A stretch of 20,124 bases of DNA, taken from IMG/VR virus record IMGVR_UViG_3300045016_000006, positions 1 through 20,124 of that record, one strand, 5' to 3'. Source of the DNA: a virus. The notes beneath the pieces were generated by a model. It was not told where the DNA came from. It did not search any database and saw nothing but the letters and a program-made list of their open reading frames with translations. Shown one piece after another: positions 1 through 7,512 of this stretch (positions are counted from its first letter, which is position 1; every line of letters starts with the position of its first letter). Made by a program: the position numbers and the translations under genes.

Positions 1-963
1 AGCTAACTCAAGTTGTAATTGAGTAAAGACATCCTGCTTAGCCTTAGCCTTCTGCATATTCTCAGCCATAGATCCTGGAGGAAGTCCTAAAAATGCAGCT
101 TGCTGAGCTGCCTGTTTATCAATCTTTTCAAAAAGAAGATCCTGTTCAAATTTAAACTTAGCCTCGGTTGATTTATTAACATCCCTAAGAACTGTTAATA
201 AATCAGTCTTATGTTTATCTGTCTGTATATCTGCAGCCTCAAGAGCATCAAGCACTGCAAAACCAGTCTTATCTATTTCAGTCATTACATCTTGAAAACC
301 AGCCTTTAACTCTGCTTCATTGGCCCCATACTTAGACATTAAATCATCAACGTTCTTAATGATAGTATCCTTAATAGGAGTTATAAATTTATCTATCTGC
401 GCCTCTTGTTCATCAGTATATGAATAATCTCCAGACACAAACTTCTTTAAGTTCTTTAAATAATCCGCTTCTACTCCAGCCATAGTATTGGCCTTGTCAA
501 CTTCTTCTTGAAATATTCTATCTTCTACGGCTTTAACTTGAGGAGAACCTTCACCGAATTTATTAATCGCATCCTGCACTCTTGGGTCTGGTTTCTTTTT
601 AATATCATATTTCGTATAAGTTGTTTGAGGCAATCCAGACAATTCAGACTCTTGTTTATAAACGTCCTGCTGATATTTAGTCTGTTGTGCAATACGAGGA
701 TCTCTTCCTGAACCTCTATATGGATTATTCTGAATATCAGCTGTAACCTCATCTAATTTAGATTGAGAAAATTTTATCTGGCTTTTTAATTTATCGGCAG
801 CTGCCTGGTCTTGGTATTCTGTAACCTCTTTCCCTTCATAAGCGTAACCAGACTCGTCAAGCTGAGATAGTATCATGCCTTGCATAAGACTATCATACTC
901 TCTACCTCTGGCCGACAGTTGACCAGTTTCAACAGTTGTTGTACTGGAAGAAGATGAACTCAT
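1..963 (-). CDS. Large helical virion protein, C-terminus beyond window (probable internal/ejection protein)
   Basis: The frame stays open from an ATG at 963 to base 1 (321 codons), so the gene is partial and its 3' end lies outside the window. The N-terminus is a Ser/Thr run (MSSSSSSTTTVETGQ) followed by charged, Gln- and Lys-rich sequence typical of alpha-helices and coiled coil. No signal peptide or membrane segment is visible. Its ATG overlaps the TGA of the upstream riboflavin-kinase-like gene (ATGA), with AGGGGTG just upstream as ribosome site. In short-tailed phages the large helical proteins encoded after adaptor, nozzle and fibre genes are often internal core or DNA-ejection proteins. 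That role is inferred from position and composition only, since no named domain was recognised. Existence of the gene is well supported by 963 bases without a stop. Confidence 0.8.
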   Translation of the reverse strand, partial: MSSSSSSTTTVETGQLSARGREYDSLMQGMILSQLDESGYAYEGKEVTEYQDQAAADKLKSQIKFSQSKLDEVTADIQNNPYRGSGRDPRIAQQTKYQQDVYKQESELSGLPQTTYTKYDIKKKPDPRVQDAINKFGEGSPQVKAVEDRIFQEEVDKANTMAGVEADYLKNLKKFVSGDYSYTDEQEAQIDKFITPIKDTIIKNVDDLMSKYGANEAELKAGFQDVMTEIDKTGFAVLDALEAADIQTDKHKTDLLTVLRDVNKSTEAKFKFEQDLLFEKIDKQAAQQAAFLGLPPGSMAENMQKAKAKQDVFTQLQLELA

Positions 964-1235
964 ATATCACCCCTATTAATTTGACTGCATAGATCCGTAA
1001 GTAAACTTGGAATCCTCTTAATATTTTTAACTATCAATTCCTCTCCATAAATATCTTTATCAAATCCTATAATATGAACCTCTATCTCTGAAGGATTGTC
1101 AACAAATATAAGGCATCCACCATATTCACAAGTCCCGGTATAAACACCCCTCTTAAGCTCACCTTTTATATTAGCAGTTGGAAATCCTCTTTTATTGGCA
1201 ACTCCTTTGCCTTTATATACATTTCCTATTATCAT
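960..1235 (-). CDS. Minimal riboflavin-kinase-like (flavokinase domain) protein
   Basis: A 91-residue protein matching the core of the riboflavin kinase (RFK/RibF C-terminal) barrel, which phosphorylates riboflavin to FMN. Visible landmarks in order are the N-terminal Gly-rich strand GNVYKGKG (4-11), GFPTAN (17-22, where PTAN binds the ATP-Mg), GVY (30-32), and EVHIIGF-x2-DIYGEEL (52-67) with the Glu of ExH at position 52 expected to be the catalytic base. Family domains are usually about 120-150 residues. This one lacks the loop that normally carries a G-x-R-P-T-F motif between GVY and the catalytic Glu, and has a short C-terminal helix. There is no adenylyltransferase domain. It overlaps the GNAT gene upstream and the helical protein downstream by ATGA junctions, so it is embedded in the tail operon. 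Activity is uncertain, and it may be a repurposed barrel. Confidence 0.75.
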   Translation of the reverse strand: MIIGNVYKGKGVANKRGFPTANIKGELKRGVYTGTCEYGGCLIFVDNPSEIEVHIIGFDKDIYGEELIVKNIKRIPSLLTDLCSQINRGDI

Positions 1236-1696
1236 ATTAAAATATAATAATTACTGTGGAAAGGTTTAAATCCTTTATCTTTATAAATCTCCGTTATATC
1301 ATCTTCACTAACATGAACGTGCCTACCTACCACCATAGCCTTACAATCATTTGCCTTGCCCCACTTATAAAGCTCAGCTAAAAGTTTATTATATATTCCC
1401 CTGCCACGATACGCCTCATCTATTCTTACATATCTTTGTTCAACAATTGGAGTAGTAGAAAATATTATCTTTGTTTTAGCGCCCAACAATATCCCTATCA
1501 CTTTATCTTCATCATAGCAAGCAAAGGTAACATGGTCTTTATTTTCTATAGATCTAACAAACTCAAAGCTTATCATAGCTGGGTCAAAAGTTATACCTAT
1601 CTCAGCGTACTTTGGCTCCAATATAGAATCCTTTACGAATTCAGGAAATGTAGTATTCGTAAAAAAGCTATGATCCTTTATTTGCTTTATCTGCAT
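1232..1696 (-). CDS. GNAT-family N-acetyltransferase (possibly T7 gp13-like role)
   Basis: A 154-residue protein from the ATG at 1696. The GNAT acetyl-CoA binding motif A is clear: strand YVRIDEAYRGRGIYNKLLAE with R97-G98-R99-G100 (Q/R-x-x-G-x-G/A type), followed by the helix and a later strand ending in YKDKGFKPF (138-146), a usual motif-B ending. The frame extends to a TTG at 1738, but that start would overlap the previous gene by 71 bases and has no good ribosome site. The ATG leaves 29 bases of overlap and is preferred, although its own ribosome site is weak (AAAGAA). GNAT-like proteins occur in the tail/internal-protein cluster of T7-like phages (gp13 family), so a virion-assembly role is possible. 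Modification of host proteins is the alternative. The substrate cannot be read from sequence. Confidence 0.8.
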   Translation of the reverse strand: MQIKQIKDHSFFTNTTFPEFVKDSILEPKYAEIGITFDPAMISFEFVRSIENKDHVTFACYDEDKVIGILLGAKTKIIFSTTPIVEQRYVRIDEAYRGRGIYNKLLAELYKWGKANDCKAMVVGRHVHVSEDDITEIYKDKGFKPFHSNYYILI

Positions 1697-1973
1697 ATTC
1701 TTTAGCAAGCTGACATATTTTAAACCATCTATTATCAAACTTTACCATGCAACTTGACACGGGGATGCAAAGCAATTCATTGTTTTCTTTTAAATTAAAT
1801 TCCCAAAACGGAGCATAATGAGCAGTTATAAACTTACCCTGTTCAAATATTTTATCAATTATTCTATGTTGAACAATTTCAATGATAAATGGTTTTGATC
1901 CTAAAAGAGTTATCTCAACCCCATAAGAATCTGGCATTCCTTCTATGTCTTTAGGAATAAATAGCTGTATCAT
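1668..1973 (-). CDS. Small protein of unknown function in tail operon
   Basis: A 101-residue protein that I do not recognise. Its start codon overlaps the collar-fibre stop in a TAATG junction, with GAGGG about eight bases upstream, and its 3' end overlaps the GNAT gene by 29 bases. The sequence alternates hydrophobic and polar residues (MIQLFIPKDIEG; PFIIEIVQH; AHYAPFWEFNL), suggesting a small alpha/beta fold, and it contains two Cys (LLCIPVSSCM). There is no signal peptide or membrane segment. Its place between fibre and GNAT genes suggests a late protein, possibly an assembly factor for the fibre, but nothing in the sequence shows this. Confidence 0.7.
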   Translation of the reverse strand: MIQLFIPKDIEGMPDSYGVEITLLGSKPFIIEIVQHRIIDKIFEQGKFITAHYAPFWEFNLKENNELLCIPVSSCMVKFDNRWFKICQLAKEYADKANKGS

Positions 1974-3100
1974 TATAAAACCCTCATTATAAATCTCACC
2001 CTTATAGACCTAGGCTGTACATCCTGCGCCGTAGAACCGCTATTAACGTTTGTAATAGTATGTGTATGAGATACTGTATGAGTATGCGCACCCTGAGAAT
2101 CGGTGGTACTTGTATTTGATCCTGTTGATGTTGGCCCATCACTCGCTGTTGTTCCGGTTCCGTCTTTAGTATAAAAAGTATATGGACCAGTTCCATCTGG
2201 TTTTGCATCAAGACCTCTTTGTCCTCCACCATCTCCAGCCTCTCCATCGGTTATTTGATGAGCAGTACCATCACTATCATAAGCATAAAAATGTACTGCT
2301 GTTCCTGCGTCACATTGCATTGTTTTAAATTGCAATGATCCAGCTCCGTGAGTGTGTTGAGCAATAGAATGAATATGACCAGCTACAACATGATCATGAG
2401 ATCCACCTGAAGATGTTGTTGGTGCATTAGTAGATAAAGTATTTGCGTGACTATGTTGTAAATCAACCTGATGAGAAGCGTTTCCTATTGGAGCAGCATT
2501 CCAAGCCGCAGTATCTATGTCTCCACCACCCTCCGTTCCAAAACCAACCAAATATCTATTAGATAAATCTGGTAGCGTTAATCCATCAAGAGGAGATGCA
2601 GCGTAAGCTAAAACAGATCCATCACAATATCTCCAATAATCTGTATCAAATGTTACCGCAGCATTAAAATCATAGAATGGTATTATCGATCCTACTGGAA
2701 CAGAGGCACCAATTATAGAAACAAGATCCGATGTTAATGCAACTGTTCCAGAAGCATCTGGAAGTTGATGCGTTCTAACATCTGTTAGTAAGCTGGTAGA
2801 TAAAGTAGAACTATTACCATCACTATTAATTATCCAAGTGTCAGAAGTTGTCCCGGTTATAGGAGTAGCACCAGTTATAACGTTGGTAATATATTGATAA
2901 AGATAAGTTCCTATTGTTTGATTACCATCATTATTAAATTCATAATTGCTAGGAAAAAGGTCTTTAGCAAGTTGTGTAAGGTTTAAATTTAAAGTGGCAA
3001 ATGCTTGTTCGGTTGTCTGTCTCCAAGCATCTAAATTTTCTTCAAATAAAACTCTGCCATCTTTATATTTTTTAGGCAAAGAAACATCTATAAGAGACAT
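1973..3100 (-). CDS. Tail fibre protein with phage tail-collar domain and HxH-rich tip
   Basis: A 375-residue receptor-binding type protein. The N-terminal ~65 residues contain QLAKD (43-47) and FNNDGN (55-60), a motif shared with the next gene upstream, and probably anchor it to the tail. A tail-collar domain follows at about 134-190: VPVGSIIPFYD, then W156-RYCDGS and LPDLSNRYLVGFG. The C-terminal part holds six His-x-His motifs (216-218, 235-237, 242-244, 249-251, 339-341, 345-347), Gly/Thr/Ser-rich linkers, and ends in QDVQPRSIRVRFIMRVL, close to the usual collar-domain ending. In the T4 long-fibre tip, HxH motifs from three chains bind iron in a needle, so a trimeric metal-bound tip is inferred. 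The ribosome site is weak (GGTGAT), so translation may be coupled to the gene just upstream. Confidence 0.88.
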   Translation of the reverse strand: MSLIDVSLPKKYKDGRVLFEENLDAWRQTTEQAFATLNLNLTQLAKDLFPSNYEFNNDGNQTIGTYLYQYITNVITGATPITGTTSDTWIINSDGNSSTLSTSLLTDVRTHQLPDASGTVALTSDLVSIIGASVPVGSIIPFYDFNAAVTFDTDYWRYCDGSVLAYAASPLDGLTLPDLSNRYLVGFGTEGGGDIDTAAWNAAPIGNASHQVDLQHSHANTLSTNAPTTSSGGSHDHVVAGHIHSIAQHTHGAGSLQFKTMQCDAGTAVHFYAYDSDGTAHQITDGEAGDGGGQRGLDAKPDGTGPYTFYTKDGTGTTASDGPTSTGSNTSTTDSQGAHTHTVSHTHTITNVNSGSTAQDVQPRSIRVRFIMRVL

Positions 3101-3104
3101 ACGA

Positions 3105-3860
3105 TCACCATACCTTTATGGCAGAGAAGAATGATACTGTATGTATCAGATCTAAATTGCCTGTGCTTGTTTGATAAACAAAAGCTTCATAGTAATCATT
3201 GACCGCAGCTTCATCTTGATAATGAAGATTTAGCGTAGTTTGTTGAGCAGCATTAGGAGAAAATTCCTTTGTTTCACAAACCTTAGATCCATTCTTATAA
3301 ATAGCCAACGTTCTATACCCAGTTGCGTTAGCATCAAACGTAGCTTGAGCATTAAATATATAAAGCCCAGTATTCCCTGTAGCTACTGTTATCCTTGAAG
3401 GGTTAACTCCATTGTCATGTAAATTTCCAACATCATATGATTCAGCTCCCATACTCATAGCTGTTAATGTAGCATGAGCAATGGTTTGATTTGCCGAAGG
3501 AATATAAGCTCTACACCTCGGTTGACCAGGAAATGTGGCCTTAGATGAAGCACCACCAGTAATGCTAGCGTTAAAAGTAGTTGCTCCACTAAATGACCAT
3601 TGACCAGTAACAGTTTCATTTTGAGCCAACTGAGCCATGAGATCAATGAGAGGAGTGGCTAAGAAAGGATTCCCATCATCATTAAATGTATAAGTTGCAT
3701 TATCCATTACATCTTTTGCAAGCTGAATAATATTAAGACGGAGTTTAACGTTACAGTAAGTTTCTGTATCACTTACTGCTAAGTTAAGTTGAGCTTGAGT
3801 AAGCACTGTTAAAGCTGCATACCCTTCGGTTACGTTCAGACTGGTTATTGTGATTGCCAT
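3105..3860 (-). CDS. Tail fibre/spike protein with C1q/TNF-like C-terminal domain
   Basis: A 251-residue protein in two parts. Residues 1-85 form an N-terminal module with QLAKD (46-50) and FNDDGN (59-64), matching the neighbouring collar-fibre protein. From about residue 110 the sequence follows the C1q/TNF-like jelly-roll pattern: a strand with CRAYIPSANQT, then the Gly-Leu-Tyr-Ile-Phe strand, alternating strands such as TLAIYKNGSKV, and the closing SFFSAIKVW. Such domains form trimers and occur at the tips of phage fibres, so host-surface binding is inferred. Its start overlaps the nozzle stop (TAATG), with AGAGGG upstream. I see no catalytic residues, which makes a depolymerase unlikely. 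Confidence 0.8.
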   Translation of the reverse strand: MAITITSLNVTEGYAALTVLTQAQLNLAVSDTETYCNVKLRLNIIQLAKDVMDNATYTFNDDGNPFLATPLIDLMAQLAQNETVTGQWSFSGATTFNASITGGASSKATFPGQPRCRAYIPSANQTIAHATLTAMSMGAESYDVGNLHDNGVNPSRITVATGNTGLYIFNAQATFDANATGYRTLAIYKNGSKVCETKEFSPNAAQQTTLNLHYQDEAAVNDYYEAFVYQTSTGNLDLIHTVSFFSAIKVW

Positions 3861-5422
3861 TATGCTACCCTCTTTCCTGTACCTTTGTTTATAGGTTCTA
3901 AATCTATTAATATACCCAATAATTCAAAATCAACTCCATCATCAGTATCATCATCGTGAGTAATTATCAATTGATACATCATTCCATTTCCACCTATTCT
4001 TACTTTATCAAGAACTACTGTTGGCATTCCTCCTAAAATGGATCTACCCATGACAAAATCTTCTCCCAAAGCATCTCCTAAAGAAGAATCAACCATATCA
4101 AATTCTTGTACGTTGGTAGTTATTCCATCAATTTTCATTGTTACAGTAAACTTGCCTGACGGCTGCGGAACAAAAATAGGAGTTATATATTTAAACTCAT
4201 ATTCTTCATCCGGCTGTCCAGACGGGCAGATAATACCAGATTTCAAATAAATTGAAACAGGTTTATTATAATCCCTAAAAACTTTATGATCAATATATCC
4301 GATCTCTCCAACAGAAGATCCTGCCGCCGACACAAGATTCTTATCAGTATAATTCATATAACGACATATTGCTGTCTGATTATATTCAGGCCAATGATAC
4401 CACTTCTTAGCTGTCAACGAAAAACCCCATGCACTAGTCGGATAATTAAATGAATCCGCAGGGTAAATACATATAATAGAGTTAAGCTGTCTGTCATAGA
4501 CAGACTGCATATATTTAGCTCTATTAAAATTAACTCCATCTCTCCACAATGGCTGAATGTCCAAAGATAAAAGACTAGTGTCAATCTCAGAAATTTTATC
4601 GGTACTTTCAAACTGATGCCATCCCCAATCAGATGGAAAGAAAATGTTCTTTTCAGTAGCTACTACAGCATTATGCGATATACAACCTATGCCATCAGAA
4701 ATCTTAGAATAAGTAAATACAGTATCTGTTTCAAACTGAATTGGAGTTACTTTATAAAGCGACAATCTTTTTGAAACATATAAATTACCAAAGAACGGCG
4801 GGAATATGGCCGTTATTCCATCAGGATCTCCATCATTTGGGTCAAGATCTAAAGCAAATGCGTCACCTGTAGTAAAATCTGTGGGGTCTCCAGTCTTGCT
4901 GAATAATATCCTGCCAGGAATACTTGGATCTGGAACAATCAATCTATTCAACCAAACCCTTCCAAACGACGCAAGTGGAGCGGTTGGAGATAAATTTTGA
5001 ATAAATCCCGATTGTGTCCAATATTTTGGTATAGTATTATTATCCTGAAAGAAAATAATAACTACACCGTAGTATGGTACAAAAGTTACAGCCTCATCGG
5101 TGGGTAAAACAAAACCATTGTTTAAGTTGTCAATGTTCTGCGTAAGAGGATTAATAGCTTGCAACTTCTGTCCATCCCACGTTATCAAACGCTGCGTCCC
5201 TAAACGCCAGTAATCATACATACCTATCATTCTTCTATGAACCGTATTTAAATCATCAAATAAATATGTAAGCCCCGGACGCTTTTTCTTGGTAGTGTAA
5301 GTAGTATAAACTATATTTCCAGAATAAGATACATCTTCTGGCTTTATAAGAATAGGATTCTTCGTTGAATCCTGACCACCGTCATAAGGATATATCTTAT
5401 GCTGTAAATATGATTCGCCCAT
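3860..5422 (-). CDS. Tail nozzle protein (T7 gp12 / P22 gp10-like, beta-propeller type)
   Basis: A 520-residue, strongly beta-rich protein without signal peptide or membrane helix. Its N-terminus has the signature of phage tail nozzle/hub proteins, GGQDSTKNPILI followed about 30 residues later by KKKRPGLTYL, where the usual form is G-G-x-x-x-x-x-x-P ... RKRPG. The middle contains repeated aromatic strands (MYDYWRLG, RLITWDGQKL, WGWHQFES, WGFSLTAKKWYHWPEY) consistent with propeller blades. It follows the adaptor gene by two bases and has no recognisable Shine-Dalgarno sequence, so re-initiation coupled to the adaptor is likely. In T7 and P22 the equivalent protein extends the adaptor ring and closes the DNA channel. 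The family call rests on the N-terminal pattern, length and position. Confidence 0.82.
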   Translation of the reverse strand: MGESYLQHKIYPYDGGQDSTKNPILIKPEDVSYSGNIVYTTYTTKKKRPGLTYLFDDLNTVHRRMIGMYDYWRLGTQRLITWDGQKLQAINPLTQNIDNLNNGFVLPTDEAVTFVPYYGVVIIFFQDNNTIPKYWTQSGFIQNLSPTAPLASFGRVWLNRLIVPDPSIPGRILFSKTGDPTDFTTGDAFALDLDPNDGDPDGITAIFPPFFGNLYVSKRLSLYKVTPIQFETDTVFTYSKISDGIGCISHNAVVATEKNIFFPSDWGWHQFESTDKISEIDTSLLSLDIQPLWRDGVNFNRAKYMQSVYDRQLNSIICIYPADSFNYPTSAWGFSLTAKKWYHWPEYNQTAICRYMNYTDKNLVSAAGSSVGEIGYIDHKVFRDYNKPVSIYLKSGIICPSGQPDEEYEFKYITPIFVPQPSGKFTVTMKIDGITTNVQEFDMVDSSLGDALGEDFVMGRSILGGMPTVVLDKVRIGGNGMMYQLIITHDDDTDDGVDFELLGILIDLEPINKGTGKRVA

Positions 5423-5424
5423 AA

Positions 5425-6459
5425 TTAATATTCTAAAGCTCTAGAGATCCTAAACATTCTATCAGAATCAGATTGCATCGTACTATAGCGCCTGTATCTT
5501 AAAGAACTTGGTATAAACCTGGGTTTAGTTTGGCCATTTCTATGTTCATTGCGCATCTCACGAAGGATCATTTTACCATCTCTTAATTGTTTTTCAGCTT
5601 CAGTTTTTTGGCCCTTATCACTAAACCATTCATAAAGAGCAAAGTGAACAAGCATCCAACGATTATCCGAAGGTATAGCCGGCTCATCGTTTTCATTTAA
5701 AAGAGGAGTAAAGGTCTTACAATAATTCAAATGTATAGGTCTAATTTTATCAGGTTCTATAGGAAATATTCTAAGCCTTTCTGTCTTAGATTGAACATCT
5801 CCACCCAAAAAATCATAGTCTAATAACATCTCATCTAACGGTGGCAAATATGAATTAATATAAGTTTTACCATCTCTACAATACCCAGTAGGAGCGCCAA
5901 CCCATGTAGAATTTATTGAAAGATTTCTATTGAATTCAGGTAAACTTAATTCAGTTAACTCTCCTTCGTTTATATTTAATCCAAATTCATTATAAATATA
6001 AATATTATTTATTGCATCACAATCAGGCGGTAACGGAAATTCATATCCATATAATCTAAAAGTAGCCAAAGCATTATCATCATCTGCATAAGCAGACTCA
6101 AGATACATCTTATTAGTAGATGTATTAACTCCTATTATACGATACAACTCATCAGTGCCATCTATGCGTATAGATCTTCCAAGATAAATGTTGCTTACAG
6201 TTAAACCAGCAAATGTTATTATTTTACTACCCTGAGTAACTGCCACAGTTCCGGTTGTTATAGCCGGTTCAATGTTAAAAGACCTATCAAAGGATCTCCA
6301 TGGCCAATTACGCTCTGTAGTAATACGTTCATTATATTCTTGAATATATCCCTTTATAAGATCCCGATCATTTTCTTTAACCGTACCTATAATACGACCC
6401 CTCGCTTCACATATTTCAAGAATATTTTGAAATGTCTTAGCTACTGTTGGTACTGACAT
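5425..6459 (-). CDS. Head-to-tail adaptor (T7 gp11 / P22 gp4-like)
   Basis: A 344-residue protein. The N-terminal helices (VAKTFQNILEICEARGRI, then YIQEYNERITTERNWPW at about 38-54) match the helical bundle of adaptor proteins that bind below the portal. A beta domain follows, with the common pattern of GTVAVTQGSKIITFAG, LGRSIRIDGTDELYRI and then NKMYLESAYADDD (about 75-125). Near the C-terminus IPSDNRWMLVHFALYEWFSDKGQ and a long basic helix recall the usual closing helix of this family. It is encoded immediately before the nozzle, the canonical order in short-tailed phages. The ribosome site GGAAAGG lies near the ATG. This gene is the main evidence for podovirus-type morphology. Confidence 0.85.
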   Translation of the reverse strand: MSVPTVAKTFQNILEICEARGRIIGTVKENDRDLIKGYIQEYNERITTERNWPWRSFDRSFNIEPAITTGTVAVTQGSKIITFAGLTVSNIYLGRSIRIDGTDELYRIIGVNTSTNKMYLESAYADDDNALATFRLYGYEFPLPPDCDAINNIYIYNEFGLNINEGELTELSLPEFNRNLSINSTWVGAPTGYCRDGKTYINSYLPPLDEMLLDYDFLGGDVQSKTERLRIFPIEPDKIRPIHLNYCKTFTPLLNENDEPAIPSDNRWMLVHFALYEWFSDKGQKTEAEKQLRDGKMILREMRNEHRNGQTKPRFIPSSLRYRRYSTMQSDSDRMFRISRALEY

Positions 6460-6460
6460 A

Positions 6461-6691
6461 TTAACCTTTCCATTTTACTTTTATCCACTCCCACATCATT
6501 GTAATGAAAACGCCAATGGTAGCACATACTCCCATTCCCCACTTTATATAACCATCATGTTTATCAACTCTGGAATGGAGCTTATCTAATTTACCTTCAA
6601 AACACTTATGAGACTCTACTAAATGGGTGACATTGGAGGCTATCTCCGCAGTCTTTCCATACATCTCAAGTATTATTTTTTCGGTATCCAT
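6461..6691 (-). CDS. Small C-terminally anchored membrane protein (holin/XhlA-like candidate)
   Basis: A 76-residue protein. Residues 1-48 are amphipathic and coiled-coil prone (ASNVTHLVESHKCFEGKLDK and on), residues about 51-70 form one hydrophobic helix (WGMGVCATIGVFITMMWEW), and a short basic tail KVKWKG follows. This soluble-helix-then-membrane layout resembles XhlA-type holin-associated proteins. The start overlaps the stop of the preceding small gene (TAATG), with a weak AAAAGAAA ribosome site, so the two are translationally coupled. A lysis or membrane-anchoring role is inferred; no endolysin is visible in this window to confirm it. Confidence 0.7.
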   Translation of the reverse strand: MDTEKIILEMYGKTAEIASNVTHLVESHKCFEGKLDKLHSRVDKHDGYIKWGMGVCATIGVFITMMWEWIKVKWKG

Positions 6692-6879
6692 TATTTCTTT
6701 TCTGTAGCTACGAGTTTACCTTCTTTAATGGCATTGCCTACCTCAGTCTGACATTGCTGAAATCCCTTGATCATCAAGGATTGTTTATATCCTTGAGTCA
6801 TCTGAAATAAGATATAAGCGTTAAATATCAAGGATGCTGCAAGAACTACCAAGCCAACTATCAACGGAACCTTTTTCAT
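6691..6879 (-). CDS. Small N-terminally anchored membrane protein, unknown (lysis-associated candidate)
   Basis: A 62-residue protein starting MKKVPLIVGLVVLAASLIFN, with one hydrophobic helix at about 5-28 followed by a polar tail containing a single Cys. It is a signal-anchor type protein: the helix is long and no clear signal-peptidase site follows it. The start is firm, with TAAGGAG six bases upstream. It is coupled to the next membrane protein by a one-base overlap. Paired one-helix proteins of this size are often holin or spanin-like parts in phages, but the sequence itself gives no specific match. Confidence 0.68.
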   Translation of the reverse strand: MKKVPLIVGLVVLAASLIFNAYILFQMTQGYKQSLMIKGFQQCQTEVGNAIKEGKLVATEKK

Positions 6880-6919
6880 CTTTTCTCCTTAGTCTGTTAT
6901 CTCATTATAACTACCCATT

Positions 6920-7486
6920 CTATCGAATTGTTTGAATCATCAATCTTAATCGCTCTTCTCCATTCTTTCTTCCATTAATTTTCATTCTTCTTCTCCATTC
7001 CCTTTTTCTTTTCACAACACAATCTACGCACCAACTATCGTAAAACCTTCTTCTAATTTCAGACTTTGGATTATTAAGTCTAAAACAAAACTTGGACAAT
7101 GGTTTAACTTTTCCACATAGACTGCATGGTTTTTTATTCTTCCATTCAACAGCATGTTCGATACGATGTTTCCCATTAGTCATTACCTTTAAGTTTTCAA
7201 TTCTATTATCTGTCTTGTTACCGTTTATATGATGTATATGTTCCGTTATCAATAACTTCCTACCCAAATGTTGTTCCATCACATATCTATGTTCCTTAAC
7301 AGACTTACCTTGTATCCGTATCTTTTTATATCCATATCCATCAACATAACCAGTCCCACGCTTTCTACTCTTTTCTGTTTCTGGAACTCCATTTCGTTTC
7401 CATACTTGATAATGTTTACTACAAAAACCTTTTGCTAAATGATCTCTTTCGCATCCATTTACAGAACATTTTCTAATTTCATTCAT
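6920..7486 (-). CDS. Free-standing HNH endonuclease (homing type) with two zinc motifs
   Basis: A 188-residue protein with an HNH_3-type core: EHRYVMEQHLGRKL (65-78), then HIHHINGNKTDNRIENL (83-99), giving the catalytic His pair H85-H86, N88, and N94 and N98. It is flanked by two probable zinc sites, C7-x4-C12-x9-C22-x2-H25 at the N-terminus and C121-x2-C124 with C153-x2-C156 at the C-terminus. A very basic tail (KRKREWRRRMK) fits DNA binding. The gene is visibly AT-richer than its neighbours, sits between an accessory protein and the membrane-protein pair, and carries its own promoter and a hairpin over its ribosome site (AGGAGG at 7491-7496). These features fit a mobile homing endonuclease inserted between genes rather than a structural component. 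Confidence 0.9.
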   Translation of the reverse strand: MNEIRKCSVNGCERDHLAKGFCSKHYQVWKRNGVPETEKSRKRGTGYVDGYGYKKIRIQGKSVKEHRYVMEQHLGRKLLITEHIHHINGNKTDNRIENLKVMTNGKHRIEHAVEWKNKKPCSLCGKVKPLSKFCFRLNNPKSEIRRRFYDSWCVDCVVKRKREWRRRMKINGRKNGEERLRLMIQTIR

Positions 7487-7512
7487 ATATCCTCCTTTTT
7501 AGGAGAATATAT
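7485..7512 (-). promoter_or_regulatory. Hairpin over the ribosome site and start codon of the HNH gene
   Basis: Bases 7485-7496 and 7501-7512 are inverted complements over 12 positions (11 Watson-Crick pairs and one G-U in the minus-strand RNA) around a four-base AAAA loop. The 3' arm includes the AGGAGG and the first two bases of the ATG. The 5' arm contains the -10 box of the HNH promoter. RNA that reads in from the upstream gene would fold and hide the start, while RNA started at about 7499 would lack the 5' arm. Confidence 0.6.

Noticed and set aside
1697-1738. Longer GNAT protein from a TTG at 1738
   Set aside because: It would overlap the previous gene by 71 bases, uses a rare start, lacks a good ribosome site, and the extra 14 residues are not part of the GNAT fold.
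6904-6909. Perfect TATAAT between the HNH gene and the 62-residue membrane protein gene
   Set aside because: No acceptable -35 box at 16-18 bases upstream and no extended -10 TG, so it is too weak to call in AT-rich DNA.
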